From the NCBI RefSeq assembly GCF_032854445.1, contig NC_088297.1, positions 16,937,127 to 17,001,126 on the forward strand: a DNA stretch of 64,000 nucleotides, in the 5' to 3' direction. The DNA comes from Liolophura sinensis. Its lineage: Eukaryota > Mollusca > Polyplacophora > Chitonida > Chitonidae. Below are positions 22,101-30,330 of this stretch, one piece after another. The number at the start of each line of letters is the position of its first letter. Position 1 is the first letter of the stretch. Made by a program: the position numbers and the translations under genes. The notes beneath the pieces are model-generated. The model did no database searches, was not told the DNA's origin, and saw nothing but the letters and a program-made list of their open reading frames with translations.

Positions 22101-22604
22101 CGTAAAAGTGAAATATTTTTGAGTACGGACTAAAACACCATCCAAATGTATCACTAAGTCAAACTGCATGTAATTGTGAGATCAAATCATCAAACAATTC
22201 ATCAACTAATCAGCTGTTTTTTGTTTTGGGTAGGTACCATTCCCGGTCCAATTTTATTCGGAACTGTGATTGACAGCGCATGTTTGATTTGGAAGAAACA
22301 GTGCGGCGTTAAAACGTCGTGTTGGATATACGACAACGACGCCATGGGGCGAAGCATTTTTCTGGTTGGGATGGGAATTAAAATCGTGTCTTCGTTTTTC
22401 TTCTTCCTGAGCTCGGTGGTGTACAAACCTCCACCTAGCAGAGACGTGCTCGACAAAGCCGTTAATTTGGAGAAGGAGGTGTCATCCGGCGGAGAAAAGG
22501 AGAAGAATGGCAGCACGACTATGCTGAACGGCGACGCCATGGTAACCAATGAAGCACGTGAAGACGGAGGCATCGATAATCCCCATGCATCAGACCTATA
22601 TTAA
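6910..22604 (+). CDS. SLCO4A1-like: Gene 1: complete OATP/SLCO transporter, SLCO4A-like, 11 coding exons
   Basis: Predicted 692-residue organic anion transporting polypeptide; OATPs are usually about 640-720 residues. Joined exons: 6910-7108, 7307-7585, 10393-10557, 12232-12334, 14371-14492, 15200-15445, 16546-16741, 17397-17550, 19500-19678, 20332-20396, 22234-22604; all introns are GT-AG and the frame stays open to TAA at 22602. Seen: short hydrophilic N-terminus (1-50), hydrophobic segments consistent with 12 membrane spans, the family signature [12 protein letters not shown] near residue 256, a Kazal-like loop with ten cysteines (about 450-530), sequons NETS, NVS, NETI and NQT in predicted outside loops, and a charged cytoplasmic tail. 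Known: OATPs carry bile salts, steroid and thyroid conjugates and similar anions independently of sodium. Inferred: SLCO4A branch, from the N-terminal and Kazal-loop pattern. ATG 6910 has a GCCGCC context. A paralogue follows 30 kb downstream. Confidence 0.93.
7307..7585 (+). CDS. SLCO4A1-like: Gene 1 exon 2 (TM1 end, TM2, TM3, first outer loop)
   Basis: Acceptor TTAAAG|GT, donor AAAG|GTATGT; 279 bases, identical in length to exon 2 of gene 2. It encodes [20 protein letters not shown], the SSYDISAGI motif of TM2, the GHK turn and TM3, then a PHFTTGLYEWGQNETS outer loop with a glycosylation sequon. Phase 1 at both ends. This is one of the most conserved blocks between the two paralogues. Confidence 0.95.
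7605..7780 (-). mobile_element. Meta-SINE-like fragment in gene 1 intron 2
   Basis: Reverse-oriented 3' part: GACTGGTGTTTTATGCCGTA, then TATGGTGGGAGGAAATCAG. Decays beyond about 7730. Confidence 0.7.
7830..7965 (+). mobile_element. tRNA-derived SINE (family C) head and body
   Basis: B box GGGCTCGAATCCAG at about 7869, then CTGGCGAAAATCGGTGGTTT and CCGTCGTGTAAGTGA. Its 3' part runs directly into the 53-bp array, whose unit resembles the SINE tail. Confidence 0.6.
7938..8222. repeat. 53-bp tandem repeat array in gene 1 intron 2
   Basis: Unit contains CCGCCGTGTAAGTGACGGAG and AAACCGGTTTCTTTCATTT, starting at 7991, 8044, 8097, 8150 and 8203, with one diverged earlier copy. The CCGCCGTGTAAGTG core matches the 3' part of the neighbouring SINE. 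Confidence 0.88.
8620..8735 (-). mobile_element. Meta-SINE-like fragment
   Basis: Reverse 3' part with GTACGCCGTACTCAAGAATA, CAGCATTATGGTGGGAGG and GCCCGGGGGAAACC; truncated in the body. Confidence 0.75.
8903..9055 (-). mobile_element. Meta-SINE-like fragment, rearranged
   Basis: Reverse 3' part (GGGATTGGTGTTTTACGCTG, AATATTTCACTTACAAGACG) that jumps at about 8998 to head-like CAGCGCCGCGCTGGCGTGGG, so the middle of the element is missing. Confidence 0.65.
9108..10363. repeat. 138-bp tandem repeat array in gene 1 intron 2
   Basis: Nine copies; the TATGAGAGAGAGAATCCGG core recurs every 138 bases (9121, 9259, 9397, 9535, 9673, 9811, 9949, 10087, 10225). Copies differ at only a few positions. 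The last has a short insertion (CCCGACAAACCTCC). The array ends about 30 bases before exon 3. Confidence 0.95.
10393..10557 (+). CDS. SLCO4A1-like: Gene 1 exon 3 (TM4)
   Basis: Acceptor CTCTTACAG, donor GG|GTAAGT; 165 bases, the same as in gene 2. Encodes an NVS sequon, then TM4 with LLHGAGGTTLYTIG and the DDNVVSRTSPLYVG turn typical of OATPs. The acceptor lies only about 30 bases after the end of the 138-bp tandem array. Confidence 0.95.
10617..10778 (+). mobile_element. Meta-SINE-like element, 5'-truncated, in intron 3
   Basis: From CGTACGTGGGAAGGTCTGCC through GGATGGTCGTGGGTTTTC to TATAAGTGAAATATTCTTGA and an AAATAAATAAAC tail. Well preserved. Confidence 0.85.
10840..11690. repeat. About 41-bp tandem repeat array in gene 1 intron 3
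   Basis: Roughly 20 copies of a unit built from TCTTACGGTCGGTACCATGA and TGTTCCCAAATAAACGCACA. The central part (about 11240-11560) is regular at 41 bases; the left part is an older variant (TACCAAGATATTCACAAATA) of slightly different length. Confidence 0.88.
12232..12334 (+). CDS. SLCO4A1-like: Gene 1 exon 4 (TM5)
   Basis: Acceptor CTATTTTCAG, donor GT|GTAAGT; 103 bases, as in gene 2, and shifts from phase 1 to phase 2. Encodes [19 protein letters not shown], the glycine-rich TM5, followed by an acidic loop (DLYVDFEAV). Confidence 0.95.
12497..12832. mobile_element. Fold-back element with ~110-bp inverted arms, gene 1 intron 4
   Basis: Left arm 12497-12606 (TTCTGTTTACGCAAG at its end) is the imperfect reverse complement of right arm 12721-12832 (ending GAGTAAACGGAA). 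Both arms share CTCTATTCGGAAT and GACAAATACAAATGCA. No transposase frame; likely a non-autonomous DNA element. I could not identify a target duplication. Confidence 0.75.
12955..14340. repeat. Degenerate array grading into 50-bp repeats, gene 1 intron 4
   Basis: From 12955 to about 13370 the sequence is a loose (ACTTGYTCACTT)-like repeat. From about 13430 a 50-bp unit recurs about 18 times, with CAGGCTTTCTCACGTAGTTC and CTGACCTACTTTTCTCCTGA as its halves. The end of the array blends into the exon 5 acceptor at 14371. Confidence 0.92.
14371..14492 (+). CDS. SLCO4A1-like: Gene 1 exon 5 (OATP signature and TM6)
   Basis: Acceptor TACTGGCACAG, donor CCA|GTGAGT; 122 bases, as in gene 2. Holds the superfamily signature [12 protein letters not shown] at the outer edge of TM6, then a hydrophobic span and the PRELP turn. 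The acceptor region resembles the monomers of the 50-bp array that precedes it. Confidence 0.96.
15200..15445 (+). CDS. SLCO4A1-like: Gene 1 exon 6 (cytoplasmic loop and TM7)
   Basis: Acceptor TTCCTCCAG, donor ACAG|GTAAAA; 246 bases, 15 fewer than in gene 2, the difference lying in the polar central loop. Encodes the charged intracellular loop between TM6 and TM7, then LLKNPTLICIAMAASSEGIV and [15 protein letters not shown], a conserved TM7-TM8 block. Confidence 0.94.
15480..15720 (-). mobile_element. Meta-SINE-like element, nearly full length, diverged
   Basis: Reverse copy: 3' part TCGTACTGGAGAATATTTCA at the left, body GTTGTTGCCAGATCTTCCCA, then head remnant TGAACTTGAACTGACCGCG and GGGTTATTACGCC on the right. 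Confidence 0.7.
16225..16372 (+). mobile_element. Family C SINE 3' part in intron 6
   Basis: AAAAGGTCACTGGTTTTCTC, then a diverged AGCAAATTTCTTGAGTAAGA and an AGATAAATAAAAAAAC tail. The head is not clear. Confidence 0.5.
16546..16741 (+). CDS. SLCO4A1-like: Gene 1 exon 7 (TM8, TM9)
   Basis: Acceptor TTTTCCGACAG, donor CAG|GTGAGA; 196 bases. Encodes VVPGAISGQIIGGYICRRFS and RGMLRLSLVTC, the TM8-TM9 hairpin with a short basic turn, then CPQDNIAGV at the start of the large outer loop. Ends in phase 2. Confidence 0.94.
17397..17550 (+). CDS. SLCO4A1-like: Gene 1 exon 8 (first part of Kazal-like loop)
   Basis: Acceptor CTCTTTCAG, donor GACGGG|GTAGGT; 154 bases, phase 2 to phase 0. Encodes six of the ten loop cysteines, including YSPVCG and YFSPCHAGC, the Kazal-type signature of OATP outer loop 5. 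A second AG four bases further on (17399-17400) would break the frame, which fixes the acceptor. Confidence 0.93.
17703..17992. mobile_element. MITE, copy 2, gene 1 intron 8
   Basis: Ends GATTCAAAATGTAATCTG and, in reverse, CACTAAAAAATTAATCTG, with TA on both sides (17701-17702, 17993-17994). The inner part adds a long palindrome: TCTGCTATTGCAGCAG near 17780 pairs with CTGCTGCAATAGCAGA near 17912. Confidence 0.72.
18607..19300. repeat. 7-bp satellite (GATGTRT)n, gene 1 intron 8
   Basis: About 100 copies of a 7-base unit alternating GATGTGT and GATGTAT, with rare GATGCAT, GATGCGT and GACGTAT variants. It keeps two minus-strand frames free of stops, giving 210- and 286-codon open frames rich in His-Thr-Ser that are by-products of the repeat. 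Confidence 0.95.
19500..19678 (+). CDS. SLCO4A1-like: Gene 1 exon 9 (end of Kazal-like loop, TM10)
   Basis: Acceptor TTTTGCAG, donor GAG|GTAAGA; 179 bases. Encodes the remaining four loop cysteines (SACAC, GNCNSVC), two sequons (NETI, NQT) and a strongly hydrophobic TM10 ending in GTPTTMVVLR. It lies about 200 bases after a 7-bp satellite in the preceding intron. Confidence 0.93.
20332..20396 (+). CDS. SLCO4A1-like: Gene 1 exon 10 (TM11 start)
   Basis: Acceptor TTTCTATAG, donor CTCG|GTATGT; only 65 bases, exactly the length in gene 2. Encodes RCVPESQKSFAMGVQWAFAR, the conserved inner turn and start of TM11. Confidence 0.93.
20830..20990. repeat. Short ~50-bp direct repeats, gene 1 intron 10
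   Basis: Three loose copies of a unit with GGAGCACGGTGCTC or CACCGGGCTCTGACAG and AAAGTGTTCC. Function unknown. Confidence 0.4.
21907..22147 (+). mobile_element. Full-length Meta-SINE-like element in gene 1 intron 10
   Basis: A clear tRNA-related head: A-box-like TGGCCAAGGGGGTTAG, B box GTGAGTTCAAGTCCAG. The body has AAGTGGGAAGGTCTGGC and GATGGTCGTGGGTTTC; the 3' part GTGAAATATTTTTGAGTACG. It ends about 85 bases before exon 11. Confidence 0.88.
22234..22604 (+). CDS. SLCO4A1-like: Gene 1 exon 11 (TM11 end, TM12, C-terminal tail, stop)
   Basis: Acceptor TTTTGGGTAG; 371 bases to TAA. Encodes GTIPGPILFGTVIDSACLIW, a cysteine-containing outer loop, TM12 (FLVGMGIKIVSSFFFFLSS) and a cytoplasmic tail of about 60 residues rich in lysine, glutamate, asparagine and serine, ending SDLY. 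The matching exon of gene 2 is outside the window. Confidence 0.94.
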
Positions 22605-24063
22605 CAATTGCATGGAAGTGTACCCGGTGACATCGTATAACACCTGGTGAATATTTATGTCAGTTTGTGTACTATAAACTACTGATACTGAGATTTCAAA
22701 CAGGCAAATGGACAAACAGGGTCATCTAAACAGGGGTAATAAGTGTATAATCATATACAATCAGGCGTTTAGTTGTTGCACAGAGGATTTCAGTACGGGA
22801 TTTCCGAGCTACAGTATCACGACAACTGGTGTCGTTTTACGACATTATGGTGAACAGGGAAGTGTCGGAAGTAAGTTGTGTTTGCTTGGTTTAGTATTAG
22901 TCGTATATGGCCATCTACAGTGGTTAATCAATTATCGCTCTGTTTTTTATAATTTGTTTGGTGACTTTAGATGTTACCAAGGGATAGTAACATGCAACGC
23001 TGTAGAGTACAAGGTGGTAAAAGATAATCATGCGAGTTTAAATTATACATAAAACGCTTGGTTTTTATTTCTTAATATGGCGTTCAGGATTTGTCCGAAA
23101 GTTATAAAATTCATAGAATTCTTTTTTTTTCCGTTGAGCCCCGAAATTAATTTTCTTGCAGTGTTGATGTCAACGGTGATAGCTGTGATAAAACTTTGCT
23201 GGGAGGAAGGGGGTGGGGTGGGGGGGGGGGGGGTCAAAATACGAACGGTAAGCTGATCCCACGCTCCCAATATGTTCATTGATGACAATCACATCAGTAT
23301 ACTTTTTAGGATTTTTGTGAAAAGAGTTAAAGGCGCTCAAACATTTGAATTCTAAAATGGGCTTTACGGATCATACTTTCACAGCTTAGGAACTCTGATC
23401 TCAAAGGAACATTTTGAAAATTATTGAAAAATGTGATATGGCATCAGAGTTTCTAGATACCGTCAGTATGGCTCATAAAGCCCACCATAGGAGTCAAATA
23501 TTTGTATGCCTTTCTACACTCTTCAAACAAATCTGGAAAATATATGAAAGTATTTTTACGCATAGTTTTCAGTTGTCTCTATGATGAACCTTACTTCACA
23601 TTTTAACTTTTTTTACTTTAAGACTTTTGGATAACAGAATATGTGCCTGCATCCTAACACTGGTTACTTTAATTACCTCTCGCTGACATCAAGGCTATGG
23701 CGGATGGTTGCTTATCGCCTTTCATGCTTAAATAAATTTGTTCTCAGCGCATGAGTTGCTGCATTCCTCAAGCCATTGATGACGTAATATTTTTTAACAA
23801 GAAATATAAAAATGCGTGCTCTAATTATCGTACATGGCTTCCTAGTTGGTATGGCCGTCTGTCAACAAGTTTCCGACATTTATACAAACAAATTTCCTCA
23901 ACGGGCTTTTTCAAATCGTGTTAAAAGTGTAATAATGTTTCACGCACATTTTTTTTTCAGATATGTTCAATATAAGTTTTTATACCTCTTTACAATGCAA
24001 TTTGTGCATACCGGTAAAAACAACTATTTTTTTTTGTAAATTTTATGTTTAAGCAGAAATAAA
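22605..24063 (+). other. Probable 3' UTR and downstream flank of gene 1
   Basis: No coding signal follows the stop. AATAAA hexamers occur at 23731-23736 and 24058-24063 and either could serve polyadenylation. The stretch also contains a run of 13 G (23221-23233). A 114-codon open frame at 22708-23052 lies inside this region, with no recognisable domain, and is taken as chance. The exact 3' end is unknown. Confidence 0.35.
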
Positions 24064-24080
24064 TATTTTTTAAATATTTA

Positions 24081-24337
24081 TTGTATTTATCCTTGGGTTT
24101 CAACGTAGTATTTCTTGGTCATAGGACGACAATCTGTACAAAATTATGTACATCCAGTATACGGTGTCTTCTTGTAGCAGGGCGAGTCCATCCCGCCAAA
24201 GTGCTGCTGCCACAGAATTATCAGGCCGAAGCCACCAGGCATGACACACCACCCAACCACATTATATTGACCCCGGGCCAACGTCCTGTTTCCATGCTCT
24301 AGCCTCTAAGTGCTGAGCGGCAAAAGTACCATTTTAA
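24081..24337 (-). mobile_element. SINE family B, truncated before its head
   Basis: Contains CTTGTAGCAGGGCGAGTCCA, AAAGTGCTGCTGCCACAG and CTCTAGCCTCTAAGTGCTGA. It stops at CCATTTTAAAG, where a plus-strand Meta-SINE tail begins, so the tRNA-like head is lost. Confidence 0.7.
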
Positions 24338-24412
24338 AGTTTCCTTCCACCATAATGTTGGCCGTCGTGGTATAAGTGAAATATTCTTGAGTACGGCGTA
24401 AAACACCGTCAG
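24338..24412 (+). mobile_element. Meta-SINE-like 3' end
   Basis: TTCCTTCCACCATAATGTTG followed by GGTATAAGTGAAATATTCTT and GGCGTAAAACACCGTCAGG, fused directly to the truncated family B element. Confidence 0.8.
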
Positions 24413-24639
24413 GTGATACTAATGAAACTTCTTGGTTTGCGTATAGGCATAAAAACGTTTAGAAACAACTCTTACCTATTCGTTTACACGGGCTCAAAGT
24501 TGACTCAGATCGACGTCACTTTTCGACAGCTTCACTTTCGAAAGTGTGCGTAAATCTCCAACTGCTGTGTTTCGGTTCTGTAAAAATAGTCATGTCTTCG
24601 ATCAGTATGCATATCGGCATAAGCAAGAAATTGGAGTTT

Positions 24640-24800
24640 GTCAGTAAATTGCCAAAGGTCAGTGGTTTAACTCCTCCTCGGGTAGTCTGGTTTCCTCCTC
24701 CCATAAAACGAACCGCTATTGTATAAGTAACTTGAAAAGTCTCCAGTCCGACTCGACGTTATACAAAAACCATATAAATAAATCAATAAAAATCCGCTGT
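24640..24800 (+). mobile_element. Family C SINE 3' part
   Basis: AGTAAATTGCCAAAGGTCAG, GGTAGTCTGGTTTCCTCC and TATTGTATAAGTAACTTG, with a TAAATAAATCAATAAA tail. Confidence 0.6.
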
Positions 24801-25164
24801 CCTCGACTAGCCTATAGGCTTTTCAGAGAGTGATATAAAACATAAAAACAAATGGTGTTTGTTCACGGTTACTCGGTCCACGGGTGCTAATCGTTTGTTA
24901 TATGAGAGGTGACTTAGTGTTTAACAGCACTTGGTGCCAAACTCTGTTAACGGCGAAGTAACGAACGCACGCGATGGTTAATTACAGACGACTGAGGACG
25001 TCTTCCTTCCGGTCACGTGATATCTACAAGCCGTTCAAAATTACGTGATAAGGGACAGATGACACAGTAGGACGACCGCCAACTTCTGAATAATGCCAAC
25101 AGCAGAAGGTCAGTCTTCAGTGCAAAGTAAGCATGTATGTATGGCTTATGTTGGGATTTAACGT

Positions 25165-25466
25165 CGAACTTAACAATGTTTCAGTCATGTGACAACGCGG
25201 AGTCATTAGGTGTGTGTACATATATTGTGTCTTCTTGCCGCAGGGCGAGTCCATAACGCCCGTGCCAAAGACACCAGAACCCCACCCAGTCGCATAATAC
25301 TGACACCGGGCACATCCTTGCTCTAACCTCTCAGCCAAGCTATGCAGCAGCAAGGTTTATTTTTAAAGTCTTTGGTATGACCCGAGCCGTGATTGAGTTT
25401 GATGCCGGGGTCTCCCGACTTCGAGACGGACGCTTTAACCATTAAGCCACCAAAGCGGCCAGTGCA
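25165..25466 (-). mobile_element. SINE family B, near full length
   Basis: Minus strand: head with A-box-like TGGCTTAATGGTTAAAG, then a B-box region GGCATCAAACTCAATC, body AAAGACTTTAAAAATAAACC, and CGTTGTCACATGACTGAAAC near the tail. Confidence 0.8.
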
Positions 25467-25469
25467 AAG

Positions 25470-27425
25470 GGAAACGTGTATGCGCTTATAAAACCTATAC
25501 TTCCTGTGAATTGTACTCCCTGCTTGAGAATTAACGGTATTTGTAGCCTGACCTTCTCAGTTTATTCTTGGTTTAACAGCTGACGCGTCATCTAAGTAAG
25601 TGAAATATTCATGCGCGCGCATTCAATGGATTAGTCATGAAATAAATTATAGAGATATTAAGATTACTTTACTGTGGTCGCTGTCACCTTCGTTTTTAGT
25701 CTGCTCTGTGTAAGATGGTGGGAAAGATTATCAAATCGATATAATCTTTCGCTGGTATTAATAACCATGGCAACTCCGTGCAGTGTTTTGTCAACATGGT
25801 TGCAACAAGGCTCAAAACCATGCTCTCATTGTGATCTGTTCGAGTAATGCCATGTCGCTGTGCTTTACACTGGACGTTGTGGACATAGTGAAGTCCGTTA
25901 GTAATACCGAAGTCAAGGGATAATAAGGTATTCTTGTCACACGTAATACACACTAACGATAAGTGTTTCGTTGGTAAACACATTCCTGTTTGCTCTTTAG
26001 AAATGTGAATTATTTACATAGTAATGTGGAGTATATTTTTGTATATAATTAAGTGCAGATTAAAACTGATTTTCCGTTAGACCCTTAGGTGTATAATATT
26101 TCCAACGAGACAGTCTCTTGTTATTATTAATTACAGTCGAAAACGATATATAGCAGAAAAGAAAGCACCGGAACCGGTGTACTCTGGTTGAAGAGCACTG
26201 TCATCAAGCTGTCGTCATCTTATGCTAGAGTTGTATCGTTATACGTCCCCTCACTGATCAATCAGTGGTCAAAGAATGTAGATACAGCGTAGGCTGTATC
26301 GATGAATACGACTGATTAACAACCTGAAGCTCATGACATATAATTCAAGATATTGTAATATCTTACAATATAATTACAAGATAATTTCAAGATGACTCGG
26401 CCTCTTGTCAGTTTGTCATAACGTTTTATTCTGACTGTTCATGTAAATGGTTAAAAATCACTAACTTACTCGCCACTTGTATTACCATGACTTAAGGAGA
26501 ATTATTTAACAAAATGCAGTGATGATAAATAATGCCACTGGTATAGACCAGGTCGCTCGTTACTGTACCCATAAAAGAGGATATTGTTTGATACATTTTT
26601 AACACAGCTTTAAACCACCAATACATAAATAAGTAAATATATAAATCAATTTTTCTGATGATTTTGTGTGATGCACATGAGCATAAATAGAATTTTGTGA
26701 ACACAGAAAAACGGTGGCTTTCTTTATTGTGTTGAAATGTCCTAAACACGTCATCCAGAAATCGTAAATAGTTGGTTTCAGCACAATATATTTATAACCG
26801 CAGGGGTATTGTTTTGGTGCTTCAATATGGCGCCATGACCTACAGCTCAGCAAAATCTGGTCGGTTTTTTTTATTCTACACTGACCTTTAAATGTGCGAG
26901 AAATATCCCACATTCCTTTTTGCTCAGCCTTAGAAGCTAAAAAAAAAGCATATCACGAAACATCATGCTAGCACACCTTTGCCTGGATGCCCCGCGCTTG
27001 CGTAAGCGAGCTCTTCTGTGAATTAAGGGAGGAATGAATGCCACCAGCAGGTGCTGGCCATCTGCGTTGACATGCCGGAAGAAAGCAAGATCGCCTTGCA
27101 TGATGCACATCTTTAGCGCACATTTACTGTGAAAAGAACATATATCGTTTCACGACTTGTTCTCCAGGTTGACCGTTTAGTGCACCTTCTATTTTTATCC
27201 TCACAGCATTATGGCGTGACTATAATCTATAAAATAAAAATCCCAAGCCTTACGCAATCTGTAATTATGTATATTCACGACTGAGCACCCACTGATAATT
27301 AAAGGTAATGGCTGTACAGGTATGTGCAATAAGTTGTACAGGTATGATACGTTCACTTAACCACGCACAAGTGCTCCCAAGGACTTTGACATTACCATGC
27401 TAGACCCTAGTCTGTTGTGCATTGC
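25470..27425. other. Gene-free stretch
   Basis: AT-rich sequence. Open frames of up to about 100 codons occur on the minus strand (25696-25983, 26492-26913) but none shows a domain or plausible splice partners. A small inverted repeat lies near 26345-26375 (AAGATATTGTAATATCTT). Confidence 0.5.
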
Positions 27426-27427
27426 AC

Positions 27428-27570
27428 TAGATTTACTTATTTATTTGGTTGTGTTTCACGCCGTACTCAAGAATAATTCACTTAAAGGTCGCTGGCCAGT
27501 CTTATTGTGGGAGAAAAGCGGGCAGACACGTGAACACGAGGAAAGCGGGCAGACACGTGAACACAAGCCT
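27428..27570 (-). mobile_element. Meta-SINE-like fragment
   Basis: Reverse 3' part TTTCACGCCGTACTCAAGAA and GCTGGCCAGTCTTATTGTGG. At its inner end GAAAGCGGGCAGACACGTGA is directly duplicated. Confidence 0.75.
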
Positions 27571-27574
27571 ATCC

Positions 27575-28850
27575 GATAGCACACAAATATTGCTCAGAAA
27601 TTTAGTGTCTTAGGTGCCGCACAACGGACATTCACCATTGATGTTAGTTCCTTTCACAAAACTTGCATAAACGTGTGTCATTTCGAGAGTCCCCTTCCTC
27701 TTTCCGAGAAGCAAAAATCACCACAAAAGCATAAGCACGATATTGGCAGTGATGTAAAGCGAAAAGTAGAGACCGACCCATGCGCTGTAAGGAGTATGGT
27801 TTGGAAAATCAAATCAAGATGGCCACAAAACAGCAGAGGCCTAGAAATACCTGTATAGATCTGAACAACAAGCTTGGTACAGAGGTCAGAAAAGGTGAGA
27901 AGTGTAGTTGCTCTTCGCTAAACAGTTAAAAAAACACACAGATGTGCATAAATAGCCTATCGTACACTGTGTGTCCTCTGTGTAGGACGGATGAACAATA
28001 CTAGTATGACTTTAAAATGTAAAGGGAACCGCGCAGCGTGACATTTCAAGAAGTATTTACCTTTTATCATATGATTATTTTGGAAAATGAAAAAAAAATA
28101 AGCCTGGTTTTCCGCCATAATTGTCGACAAACAACATACAGACATAATATTATCATGTGATTTGACAAGATTATCAGTTACCTGCTACCAAGTTTATTTG
28201 CATAGCAACAGACAACACACTGCGAACAGAGTATTTATGTCAGCCGAATTTGATTTAACCTACACTTGCCCCGAAATTAAGAAAAAAAAGAAAAGAAACA
28301 GATTTGGAACGCCACAGCACGGCATTTTATTCAGTTAGCCGTAAATGAAGCAATTTTAATTTCATCAACTTAGCTGTGAGTGCGATAAATATATGCCTAG
28401 ACCTCACGTGTGCTGATTAGGTATAGGATGTCAGATGATGTGTATTTATGGCACAGTGACAGCGCTCGTATAGGGACTACCCTATTGGGGCTGTAATTGA
28501 ACTATTTCCTGTTGTGTGGTGGTTCTTAAATAGCACTGAATTAGACCACACCCTACGTATCTGATAATGCATTGTACATTTGATGGGATTAACAAGGATA
28601 TAAACAATGAACGTTTTCGCCTTATATATACATATATACATGTACACGAACGACCCAGATTGTTTCTATTGGGCTTATTTCGTATCAAGTCAATAGCGCT
28701 ACAAGCGGAGACATCAACTATGTAATTCGTACACATCCTGGTGAACAACGTGTTTGAGCATAGATCCATTATACCCATATGTACCGGTTCACACCTCAAA
28801 GGTAGTAAACTGTCCTCTGCCAAGTGAGACCGACGGAGACAGTGTTAAGC
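27575..28850. other. Gene-free stretch
   Basis: No recognisable gene or repeat. The longest frame (28482-28823, minus, 113 codons) has no domain I know. Confidence 0.45.
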
Positions 28851-28899
28851 CTTTATGTACTATATACTACAATACAAAAGCTGTGTTTTCGTGCTCACG

Positions 28900-29265
28900 G
28901 TGACTCGTTCCCAAGCTGACGTCAGCGCCCCCACGGCGCGTTCTCTCAGTCTCATCACTCAGCTTGGCTTTTTGCCGCGGGCTTTTGCCTTCATCTGTAT
29001 AGCTACAGGAGGCCGGATTCAGTTGGCGGGTAAGTTTTAGAGAGGCGTAAAAACAAGACGTTTGGATATCAGTGAACGGTACAACGCATAGCTGCTAGTT
29101 GTTTCACTTAAGTGGAACGCGTGAAAGTCAAGTCGACACGCGGGACATTCCGTTATACTAACGGTGGACGTATTACTGTGTACAGCGATCGTAGTAACGG
29201 GAAAGTACCGCTAGAGGACGACGGTTGGAAGATACGAAAGTATACGTGCTCTATATTGGATTAAG
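28900..29265 (+). promoter_or_regulatory. Possible promoter and untranslated first exon(s) of gene 2
   Basis: A perfect CRE-type palindrome GCTGACGTCAGC spans 28915-28926. A locally GC-richer stretch follows, and two near-consensus splice donors stand at 29029|29030 (GGCGG|GTAAGT) and 29265|29266 (TTAAG|GTAAGT). No protein-coding exon is apparent between them. This could be a promoter with alternative leader exons joined to the acceptor at 52382, though the 23 kb distance and the lack of RNA evidence keep this speculative. Confidence 0.25.
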
Positions 29266-29373
29266 GTAAGTAGGCACTGATCAGCATTATTTCTTATTTA
29301 TTAGTCTTGTGAATATAAGGTAACAGACTAAGGAATAACAGTGCTGCTTTATATTTATATATGGACTACCAGA

Positions 29374-29427
29374 TTTCGTATATAGGCCTACACAAGTACA
29401 TATACTTGTGTAGGCCTACGTACGAAA
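29374..29427. repeat. Perfect or near-perfect hairpin, 25-bp arms, 4-bp loop
   Basis: Arm 29374-29398 (TTTCGTATATAGGCCTACAC at its start) pairs with 29403-29427 (GTGTAGGCCTACGTACGAAA at its end), with one or two mismatches. Loop CATA. Confidence 0.85.
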
Positions 29428-29787
29428 TCGACATTATACTTATTAGGATCTAATGTAAGACCAAAATATATAGTCGCATCCGAAAAATGAAATGTTCGAT
29501 GGCAAATCTCATTACATCCCGTTATACAAAGACTTATAGAAAATTTAAATATCAACAGTATGTATGTTTCCACCACTATATAAATTGTAAATCAAACAAA
29601 ATATGTGATCGTCAATATCCACAAAACAATGATATTCCCAATCGCCATGAATAAATGAAAAAAAAATAGTATCACCCCCAGTTCCCATAGATCTACAAAA
29701 TGCGTGAACAAGAAAGAACATGGTTTTTGTTCACGATGTATCATGGAAAAGATTTAGTCCACATGTGTACAAGTGCTATTATATTTA

Positions 29788-29945
29788 TTTATTTATTTAT
29801 TTATTTGATTGGTGTTTTACGCCGTACTCAAGGATATTTCACTTATACGGCGTACGGCGGCCAGCATTATGGTGGCCGAAAACCGCAGAGCCCAGGGGGA
29901 AGCTTACGACCATCCGCAGGTTGTTGTCAGACCTTCCCACGTAAG
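29788..29945 (-). mobile_element. Meta-SINE-like element, 5'-truncated
   Basis: Reverse copy: (TTTA)n, TGATTGGTGTTTTACGCCGT, CCAGCATTATGGTGGCCG, GACCATCCGCAGGTTGTTG, ending at CCTTCCCACGTAAGG. Confidence 0.85.
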
Positions 29946-30300
29946 GTATGCGATTATGTTGTTATAGTACATGTACTATACCTATATAAAGTATCACATA
30001 CTATCCTTCATTTTAAACTACACCATTGATCCACATCGTCGTCATATACATTGTGGTGCTCATGTTAAAAATATGTCTGATCGATGACAGTGATGTTAAT
30101 GCGTTTTGGTATAAGTATGCCGATAACTATATTGATTAGATCGTGGACTTTCGATTTGGCTTATTTTGATTGGGGCAATGTCAGCCTTTGTGTTATAATT
30201 GGAATAGCACCCTCAAACGTGACCGCCACGCATGCAAATATGTGAGGAAAAAGCGTTGAACTTGACGCTGAGCAACAAGGAAATGAGTATGAATAATATA

Positions 30301-30330
30301 CCCCCCCCCCCCCCACACACACACACACAC
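30301..30330. repeat. Poly-C run next to (CA)n
   Basis: Fourteen C followed by eight CA dinucleotides. A decayed Meta-SINE-like 3' end (CTCGTATAAGTGAAATGTAA) follows at about 30379-30432. Confidence 0.9.

Noticed and set aside
22708..23052. 114-codon frame just after gene 1
   Set aside because: Lies in the probable 3' UTR, with no domain, signal peptide or splice support.
28482..28823. 113-codon minus-strand frame
   Set aside because: No domain, no homologue I recognise, AT-rich context and no splice partners.
29700..30029. 109-codon frame containing [16 protein letters not shown]
   Set aside because: It is translation of a SINE tail and body; the same peptide appears at most other SINE copies in the window.
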